Shown here: piece by piece, positions 57,440-64,000 of the stretch
How positions within the stretch are numbered: position 1 is the stretch's first letter
Layout of the letters: every line of letters starts with the position of its first letter
NCBI GenBank assembly: GCA_011037195.1
Contig: JAAEAF010002385.1
Location: forward strand, 51,191 to 115,190
Length of the DNA stretch: 64,000 nt
Reading direction: 5' to 3'
Source of the DNA: Triatoma infestans
Lineage: Eukaryota > Arthropoda > Insecta > Hemiptera > Reduviidae
The notes under the pieces: model-generated
The model's input: only the letters and a program-made list of their open reading frames with translations
Database searches by the model: none
What the model was told of the DNA's origin: nothing
Position numbers and translations under genes: made by a program

Positions 57440-58570
57440 AATTAATTGTGAATTATTAATAATAAAATAATAATAAATAATGACGTAAGAATAAGTAAAT
57501 AATGGTAAAGTGAGAGGAATCTGGGCGAGACAGAAGTATGATGAATATGACGCGACAAGTTGTATGCAATAGAAAGCAGCCAGAAGTGGCAACGTCTTGT
57601 TTTGACTGGGAACTCCGAGGATGGGAGGATGGGTTTAACTTGTTCTTCTACTACTGTACCGCCGTCTGCCCCACTCACTGTTAACCAACCCCCAGCTATA
57701 TCCACGTCCGCCTTCCAAGCGGCGGTGGTGGCCACACCGCCACCTACCACAGCACAAGGTTTGAAGGTTTATTTCGTTGGGTGGGCTAAATAGTTTTGGC
57801 TGTCTGTGGTGGATGGTGAAGCAGTGAAATACTGTGTAGGTGGCGTTGGATGGCGGGGGGCGGTGACCCGAGCCGGTCCGTGATGGGCTGCACACGGTCG
57901 ATACGAGACGTCTGGTCCGGTCCGTGACGAACCACCGTCTAGACCCCGGGCAGACGCTCCACCGTTATACCAACACACACTTCCTCACTCTCACACTCTC
58001 TCTGTTTCTCGCGCGCTCTCTCTCACTATCCCCACTCCTTGCATTCTCTTTATATACGTAACGACCAACCCCCCTGTTGCTTCCTCGCTCAATGTCTGTC
58101 TCTCTCTCTTGTTCCTGCACCAAGCATTACCAAACTTCCCGGGCCAAAAGCATGGTTCGTTCATACTCCTGGCCCAGCTTCTCTTCGAACAAAATTTTCT
58201 CTTCCACCCTTCTCTTGGTCTTCTCTTTAGAACTGTGCACACACAAACACACACATACACATACATGAAACCATGTAGTAGCTCCAACTGTTCCCTTGAA
58301 TAACCAATGGAGAAAGATACTAAGCCACACACACACTCAAATACAAACGAGGTATGAGCCGGGTTCCTCGTTTCCCTATGCTTACTCACTCTCTCTGTTC
58401 GGTTAGCGGCCAGGGTCACAGAGATATCCAGGTCCTGACTACTGTATCCTATCATCGAGGAGATGCTTGCATACCAACATACATAGCAACTTTCCTTCTA
58501 AATCTTCTTCGCCTATTTCGTTTTTTTAGATACCTCTATTTTTTATGCTCCATCCAGACAGAAATTCCAG
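57440..58570. other. GC-richer island, possible host exon or promoter (unproven)
   Basis: 57600-57950 has clearly higher G+C and more CpG than its surroundings. A plus frame at 57560-57793 reads through Ser/Thr/Pro/Ala-rich sequence (TVPPSAPLTVNQPPA) with a weak donor-like CACAAG|GTTTGA at 57750. On the minus strand TATATAAAG lies at 58055-58047, with a GA-rich tract after it. Overlapping frames on both strands and CT repeats prevent a firm call. Confidence 0.3.
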
Positions 58571-58649
58571 TATAACTTTTCTTTTTCTTATTTTTTTTTA
58601 ATAATCTGAAATCCATTTTTATTAATCGACTTTTAAATTTGACATTAAA

Positions 58650-59318
58650 TAGATATTTATTTTCTCATACTGCGAAAAGAGAAAGTATCGCGATCGTATA
58701 AAATTTCCGAAATTTAGTTTGTGCCGGAAATACACTATTTGAAGTTCCTTTAGATCGACTTTCTCTTACTGCAATTATGGGAAGTTTTCTTAAGATTTCT
58801 AATTCTCTTACTAGATATTTATTTTTTTTTTATCAATATTGATCACATACATACAGAGACCATTTTCTAAAAACCACAGTTTTGGACCCAGGGGACCTCA
58901 AAACAGCTTTCCAGTAAAAATCGGTATCGAAAAAATAAGGATTATCTGCGTTTACATTGAAGTTTTTTTTATATTTTTTTTTTCAAGATTTCCCAGAAAA
59001 CCGCTTCTATGATTTTCTGTAAACTTGTAATGCTAACGAACATTTAAATGCCTATCATTTTTCCATAAAAAAATATTTTCACTGGATACTAAGCGATCTG
59101 AAAATTTAAGATTTCTTTTTAAATTCTTTATTGAATTTCAGTTAAAATTAACATACTACCAGCAACGGCCTATCATAATTATCAAACAGTTAAATACAGT
59201 TTTTAGAAAATCAGTTAACCGAATGGAACGATTTTTCTCTGAATTTTTTTTTGTTTGTTTACTCGAAAACCACTCGAAAGTTGTTTCCAAACATGGAATC
59301 CTAACTAATCCCAATCAA
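58650..59318. repeat. Mosaic of HER fragments in both orientations
   Basis: A plus head is at 58660-58740 (TCGCGATCGTATAAAATTTC, GTGCCGGAAATACAC), a minus head piece at 58855-58935 (CCATTTTCTAAAAACCACAG, GGGGACCTCAAAACAGC), and plus unit pieces at 58985-59300. This suggests repeated nested insertion and deletion. Confidence 0.6.
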
Positions 59319-60296
59319 TTTTTCTGTCTCTTGCGCCCAATCAGAGGAAGTATTGCGATCGTGTCAAATTTTCGAAATTAATTTTTCACCGGAAATATAT
59401 GTTTTGAGGTCGGTCCCCTGTGTACCCAAAAAAAAAAAAAAGTTTGTAGCCAATAGCCTGCATGTGTATGTACATAATTTAACGGAATATCTCAAAAACG
59501 AAGAATGACAGGAAGCTCAATCTTGCTATTCCTTTTACGTTTAGGGCAAAATCCATCAACCGGAAATGCCACTTTATTTAATCGAATTTTTTTTTTTTTA
59601 GTTTCTTGAGATTTTCTCGAAAATTTCTCTAACGATTTTCTTTAATCTTCTTCTACTATCTGCACACATAAATAGCTTCACTTTTATTTGAAACATTTTA
59701 TTGGGAAAACTGACATTTTGAGGGCATCCTAGGGGGGGAGAGTGACGTTAAGTTTTCCTGCAATGTACCATTAGCCCTGATTTAACTATATCTAGTTCTA
59801 CCAGTTTTATAAAATTAATAATTTACATCAGAAGCATTGCTAGAATTCCCAATTCGAAGAAAATCGGAATCGGTTAACCGGAAGTGCGACTTTACTGAAT
59901 AATTTTTTTGAGTTTTTTGGAATTTTCTCGAAAACGGTTACAACGATTTTCTTTAAACGGTATGCTCATTGCACAGATATGACCTACCACTTTTATCTGA
60001 AACATTTGTTTGTTTTTTTAAAAAAAAATGTTGATCTTAGATAGTTGTGTAAAATTTATGGCATTAGATTTCAAATATAAATGATTGGTCTATGTCACTG
60101 ATGCGCTGTTCACTACCCTTGGGAGCTGCTTGGATTGTTATAAGGTTGGTACTTGTCCCCCCCCTCCATCGCATCACTATATTTATTTCAGGGCCAATAA
60201 GCATCATTTTATGATTAAAGAAAATTGTCATTGCACACATTATGTAGCAATAATAGATGGTAGGGAAAGTCGTGTGAGTGTTTCACAACAAATTTT
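59319..60296 (+). mobile_element. HER element, plus strand, complete (about 978 bp)
   Basis: Head CTGTCTCTTGCGCCCAATCA, GAGGAAGTATTGCGATCGTG; the first unit at 59550 (ATCCATCAACCGGAAATGCC) and the second at about 59870 (TCGGTTAACCGGAAGTGCGA) show a period of about 320 bp. End GGGAAAGTCGTGTGAGTGTT, TCACAACAAATTTTC. Confidence 0.88.
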
Positions 60297-61094
60297 CATT
60301 TTTGGAACATTATGTCAAAAAAAATTTTATCCTTAACAGTTCTGATGTTAGGAATCTGTGAATAAAACTTCTAAAAGGCTTTTGGATAATCTTAGCAGTA
60401 TTGTTACGATTTGATGGAAGCTGCCTACCTGAAAAAGCTACCTGATGTTGTACAATTTAGATAAATGCAGTAGCAAAAATATGTTCAACTTAAGGGCATT
60501 TAGTTACTCTTCTGATCAGTATAGGGCGAGTAAACGTCAGTAAAATTTAGTAATTATAGCTGTAATTAAAAATGTAATAAATCATAAGAAGAGTAATTCC
60601 TGTGTGAGTATTTCAATGTTATGTACTCATCATATAGCCACATTGATCTCCAGATAGTATTTCAAGATGACGAGATGTTGCGAAATTTACCAGTTTTTGA
60701 CGTTCAGTTTAATCCATCAATTACTTACACATTATTAATCACTTTCAATTAACGTATTGTTCCAGGAAATTTTATTTTCGACGTACGTATTTTGTAGGTT
60801 GGGGGGGGTGGCTCTGTAATTTAGGTTTACCTCAAAATTATCAACTATTCTAAATTTATGAATTATTTTAAATTTATTGTATTATTTTTATTTCATTTTA
60901 TTATTTTTAAATATTTTATTATTTTAAATTTATGAATTATATTTATAATAATTGCAGTAGGAGAAAATCGTTAGAATGTGATTGATTTTTTATTTCTTTG
61001 ATGGCGGGTGGAAATACGATGCACTATCTATTGTCATGTTTTTGGCAAACGCAACCAGAAATCGCTAACGTCTAGTGAGTGTGCAAACTGATTT
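60297..61094. other. Unassigned AT-rich DNA with a solitary HER 3' end
   Basis: A diverged HER terminus (GTAATTCCTGTGTGAGTATT) lies at 60593-60622. 60840-60950 contains AAATTTATGAATTAT repeated twice within AT-rich sequence. No gene. Confidence 0.5.
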
Positions 61095-61210
61095 CGCTCT
61101 GTTTATCAAGACATCCCGATGTTGTAGGGCGAAAGTCCCGAAACCAGGCGATCATCATAAAATGAAGCAGGCAATTATGGAGGGAAAAGTCTCTGATGAT
61201 ATTTTTTGCA
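61095..61210 (+). repeat. Hammerhead-like repeat, decayed copy
   Basis: CATC (61112-61115), CCGATGT in place of CTGANGA, a GGGC-GAAA-GTCC stem, CGAAACCAGGC, then AAAATGAAGCAGGC and AAAGTCTCTGATGATATT. It has the same order as 2254-2345 with core substitutions. A weak inverted partner is at about 61465-61510. Confidence 0.55.
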
Positions 61211-61542
61211 CCTTTCTAATTTAACAAAGTTTAACCCTGTGACCGAGAATCGGACTGCACACCTCAAAAGCGATATCGTTGGCCTTTCTGTAAAGGGAGA
61301 AGTTCATATTATTTGTTTTTGTTTTTTTAGGTCATATTTTGCTTATTTTCTTATCAATTACATAAGTTATTTACTAAATTTTGCTTAATTTATACATAAT
61401 GATCGCTTTTGGCGTACAAACAGTTATTGAGGAAACATATTTAATTTCTTTTTCTGTGTTACCCTGCTTCATTTTGAAAGTTCATCGATATGTTCCGGGT
61501 TTGATAAATTGAACAGAATGTTTTGATAAATAGTGAAATCGA

Positions 61543-62596
61543 GTCGTGTTTGTGCTGTGACAGGTTTAACATCGTGTCTCTAAACAACTGTTTAAAAAGT
61601 GGTTTAGAATGTTATATTAACTTGAATTTTGGCAAAAAAGTTCTATTTATATATTTGAATATTGCTATAAAATTTCAACAAAATTTACCAAACAGTTTTT
61701 ATTATTGTGAGTAATTTTTAATTTTCTTAAATACGCAAAGTTAAACTTATAGAATAGTCAAGGTCATATATTTGATAGAAGGGATAAAGAGAGTGTTTAT
61801 GAATTATTTTGATAGCAATAGTAACATTGCTATTTAATTTGTAAACAACTAAATATAATACAATTACAGAATTTTTCGTACAACTTTTTGATATTTTTGA
61901 GTGAAGAAAATTAAATTTAACATAAAAATTAGCTCAGAAATTATTGATCAATTTAAAAGTTTTCCCCTAGAGTTAAAAAAAGATATGGAAGAGAGTAGAG
62001 TGAAAATTGTGAATGACATAAAAGAACATATTTCTCTGTTGGACAGTAAAGTTAAAATTGTTGAATCACAAATTAAAAATTTAGATAGGGAAATGAGAAA
62101 AAGGAATATTGTGATTTATATATTCCGGACCAACAAACTGATTACTGGGAAGCCGAGGGGTATATCTGTAGTGTTTTGGAAGAAAAACTAGGAATTGAGA
62201 TAGCCGTGACTGATATAGACTTCATGAGGCGATTGGGACGATGGACAGATAACAGGAATCGACCAGTGTTTCTGGGATTCACAACATATCGGATGAAACT
62301 TTTAATAATACAGAATGTTTCAAAGTTAAGAGGTTCACAAATTTTTATTTCCTATGATTTTCCAAGAGAAGTGAGGGCAATAAGGAAGAACTTGGTCGCA
62401 ACTTATAGAGGCGAGAAATGCGTATATCGATGGTATATAGTTAATTGATGTATAATTTTTCGACTCCACCGACGGTCTGTGACCATGGTTGGCGCCTTTG
62501 GAAGTTCAATTATTGCTTTTTTACATTATTTGTTTTGTATATTATTTATAATAAGGACTATTAATAATCATAATAATAATAATAATAATAACAATA
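61543..62596 (+). mobile_element. LINE with ORF1 only (ORF2 deleted), 13-bp target duplication
   Basis: It is bounded by atagtgaaatcga at 61530-61542 and 62597-62609. It comprises about 350 bp of non-coding leader, an ORF1-type coding region (about 61901-62448), then within about 30 bp the 3' UTR and an (AAT)n tail (62564-62596). ORF2 is absent. The structure resembles half-LINEs (HAL1-like). Confidence 0.75.
61901..62448 (+). pseudogene. LINE ORF1 protein remnant (coiled coil plus RRM-like)
   Basis: The first 70 or so residues are Lys/Glu-rich with heptad-like Leu/Ile/Val spacing (VKIVNDIKEHISLLDSKVKI), suggesting a coiled coil. RKRNIVIY then opens an RRM-like domain; a frameshift near 62115 leads to a second frame with LGIEIAVTDIDFMRRLGR, NRPVFLGFTTYRMKLLII and ISYDFPREVRAIRKNL. 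This order is typical of L1/CR1-type ORF1 proteins, which bind element RNA as trimers. The frame starts with GTG, not ATG, so the true start is lost or upstream. Confidence 0.75.
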
Positions 62597-62614
62597 ATAG
62601 TGAAATCGATTATC

Positions 62615-62890
62615 CGAATACAATCGAAACAGGTCTCGGGGCCTTCGTTAGGCAGGAAAAGTTCACTGAGGCCACTAGAAATGCCAAAGCTAAGCCCCTA
62701 AGTGGTATCTGTTGCATGCAGTTACTTGGGGAGTAGCGACCCCATGCGTTACCACAGCTTAGTTCCAGTCAGAACAATACACAATACCCTTAAACTACAT
62801 ATACTCTATTCTTTACAGACAAGAACAAGCACAGTACACTAACTAAGGTCTCCGTCCCTAGTTAACTGGCGTAAGCCAAGGAAGAAGGAA
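62615..62890 (+). mobile_element. Probable RTE-like LINE 5' fragment, second copy
   Basis: ACAGGTCTCGGGGCCTTCG, GGCCACTAGAAATGCCAAAG and CAGTTACTTGGGGAGTAGCG, CCCCATGCG resemble the start of the fragment at 55437. The GTAAGAGGCG block is not conserved here. Confidence 0.4.
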
Positions 62891-63075
62891 GGGTTTACGC
62901 TGGACTAACAACGCGGAGATCCCGGGTTTGAATCTAGCATGCTGCCTTTAGAGTTTCAATTCCTAGGAGCCTCTACAGCTCACTGTCCGGTGATAGACAG
63001 TGTTGTCTGAGCTACAGGACACCGCTCGGTTGCCGGCTTTGTACTGAGAAGGCTCAGGGGGGCATAATAGATCTT
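62891..63075 (+). mobile_element. SINE-1-related copy, plus strand, diverged
   Basis: A B-box-like GGGTTTGAATC (62927-62937), then CTACAGCTCACTGTCCGGTG, ATAGACAGTGTTGTCTG and ACTGAGAAGGCTC align in order with the minus-strand SINE at 55-281. The A box and tail are uncertain. Confidence 0.55.
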
Positions 63076-63490
63076 TCAGGACGCAGTGCAATAATCCCCT
63101 ATAACAATTTACCGCCAAAGCTTAAGTGAGAAAGATCTTCAATCTTAAATTGTGTCACCAAGCGCCAAACTTCAATTTTCGCTTGCGAACATCACTACCG
63201 GATGAACCTTCTTACCTACCTCATCTTTCATTTTGCTAAGGACATATCTTGCACGAGTCTTTTGCAGAGTATCCAAAGGAATATCTTACGAGTGCCACAC
63301 ACGCTCCGTTATTACTTCTCCAAGTAAAGAGAGGTTTTCCTTCTAAGCTATTTCTCCCTAATCCCATCCGCGGTTTTATACAAGGGGCTGTATACAAAAA
63401 GAAGTAAGAGTGCTGGTGGTCAGTACAGTAAAAAAGATGATTCCGGGACAGAATATGCGGCGTTTTTCCTATGTGTGCGGCGTATTTTCC
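63076..63490. other. Unassigned DNA
   Basis: No gene is recognised. The minus frame at 63236-63544 overlaps the tandem repeat and has no domain. Confidence 0.45.
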
Positions 63491-63654
63491 TATGCGGCGT
63501 GGCGTAGAGTACTCTTGTCTTTTTATGTGGCGCATGTGGAGCATGTGGCGTAGTATTGTGCGGCGCTTTTCCTATGCGGCGTGGCGTAGAGTACTGTTGT
63601 CTTTTTATGTGGCGCATGTGGAGCATGTGGCGTAGTATTGTGCGGCGTCTATGC
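63491..63654 (+). repeat. 82-bp tandem repeat, two copies plus partials
   Basis: The unit starts TATGCGGCGTGGCGTAGAGT and includes ATGTGGCGCATGTGGAGCAT. Copies start at 63491 and 63573, with related fragments from about 63454 and to 63672. Its GC content is above local average. His/Pro-rich minus frames here are artefacts of the repeat. Confidence 0.85.
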
Positions 63655-63660
63655 GGCGTG

Positions 63661-63831
63661 GAGTACGCTTTTCTGTGACGTCACAGCTCACTAGTTATTT
63701 CTAGTTATTTCAGCTCGCTTTTTTTTCTAGTTATTTTACTGCCTGCCTTGACATGCTTTTTTTTTTCTTTTTTTTACCGGGCGGTGTCACTGCGGTAGAG
63801 TACGCTTGTCTTTTCTGTGACGTCACAGCTC
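63661..63831. promoter_or_regulatory. Two copies of a TGACGTCA palindrome in a direct repeat
   Basis: CTGTGACGTCACAG, a perfect 14-bp palindrome containing the CRE/ATF core TGACGTCA, occurs at 63673-63686 and 63815-63828. Each follows GAGTACGCTT and precedes CTC. No gene is recognised next to it, so a regulatory role is only a suggestion. Confidence 0.4.
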
Positions 63832-64000
63832 TAATTTTCACTATTTTCGGACCTGATTTTTTTTTTTCATTTTTTTTTGTGAATGCTTCCTTACTAACCC
63901 ACATTTTATTTTCATTTTTTTTGGTTTACGGGTATTTTATACCACGCCAGTGGCCTTCATTCTGATGTAATGGTATTTTTACTTAACATTGCATTCACAA

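Noticed and set aside
57991..58455. 154-codon minus frame and several overlapping plus frames
   Set aside because: They overlap CT/GA and CA repeats on both strands; the apparent Cys/Val runs come from (CA)n. No domain is seen.
63236..63626. His/Pro-rich minus-strand frames
   Set aside because: They arise from the 82-bp tandem repeat and its GCGGCG/ATGTGG motifs.

Overview
This window looks like intergenic or intronic DNA from an AT-rich, repeat-dense animal nuclear genome. I think an arthropod is most likely, and a hemipteran insect is plausible but not shown. The reasons are the overall A+T richness, abundant (GT)n, (AT)n and (GA)n microsatellites, tRNA-derived SINEs, non-LTR retrotransposons (Jockey-like, RTE-like and RNase H-bearing R1/I-like), Ty3/gypsy LTR sequences and the absence of long open frames. 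No intact host protein-coding gene, rRNA, functional tRNA or CRISPR array can be supported. Nearly all recognisable coding sequence is broken retrotransposon pol.

The dominant component is one interspersed family, here called HER (hairpin-ended repeat). Roughly 25-30 full or partial copies on both strands cover about a fifth of the window. A complete copy is about 0.84-1.1 kb. Its 5' end forms a hairpin (CTCTTAC-loop-GTAAGAG). Two or more diverged units of about 300 bp follow, often with a (GT)n tract. A subterminal GTAAGAGAAAGT then mirrors the 5' end, and the copy finishes in a second hairpin (GTGTGA-loop-TCACAC) followed by CAGATTTTT. No target duplication is obvious. This resembles non-autonomous Helentron/DINE-1-like elements, but the assignment is an inference.

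Layout. 1-2.95 kb: LINE RNase H remnant split by a SINE, a solo gypsy-type LTR, and a cluster of inverted copies of a repeat carrying a hammerhead-ribozyme-like motif. 3.0-7.0 kb: HER copies (one with a four-fold tandem head), a 137-bp duplicated segment and truncated SINEs. 7.2-11.3 kb: two LINE insertions with clear target-site duplications. 13.5-16.3 kb: HER copies, one with a tRNA-derived SINE inside. 17.6-20.9 kb: two minus-strand Jockey-like RT fragments. 21-29 kb: mostly unassigned AT-rich DNA with HER pieces. 29.6-30.5 kb: minus-strand RTE-like remnant. 31-34 kb: HER copies, one split by an 879-bp unclassified insertion. 34-44 kb: largely unassigned, with LINE remnants at 40.3-41.3 kb. 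44-52 kb: HER copies split by an RNase H LINE (45.8-46.8) and by an internally deleted Ty3/gypsy element (47.7-50.4). 53.9-60.3 kb: HER-dense, with a small GC-richer island at 57.5-58.4. 61-64 kb: another hammerhead-like repeat, an internally deleted LINE carrying only ORF1, RTE/SINE fragments and an 82-bp tandem repeat.

The nesting gives a relative chronology: four precisely bounded insertions (LINE, LINE, gypsy, 879-bp element), plus one SINE whose ends are approximate, sit inside HER copies, so most HER copies are older. The two observations most worth following up are the hammerhead-like ribozyme repeat (best copy 2254-2291) and the double-hairpin architecture of HER.
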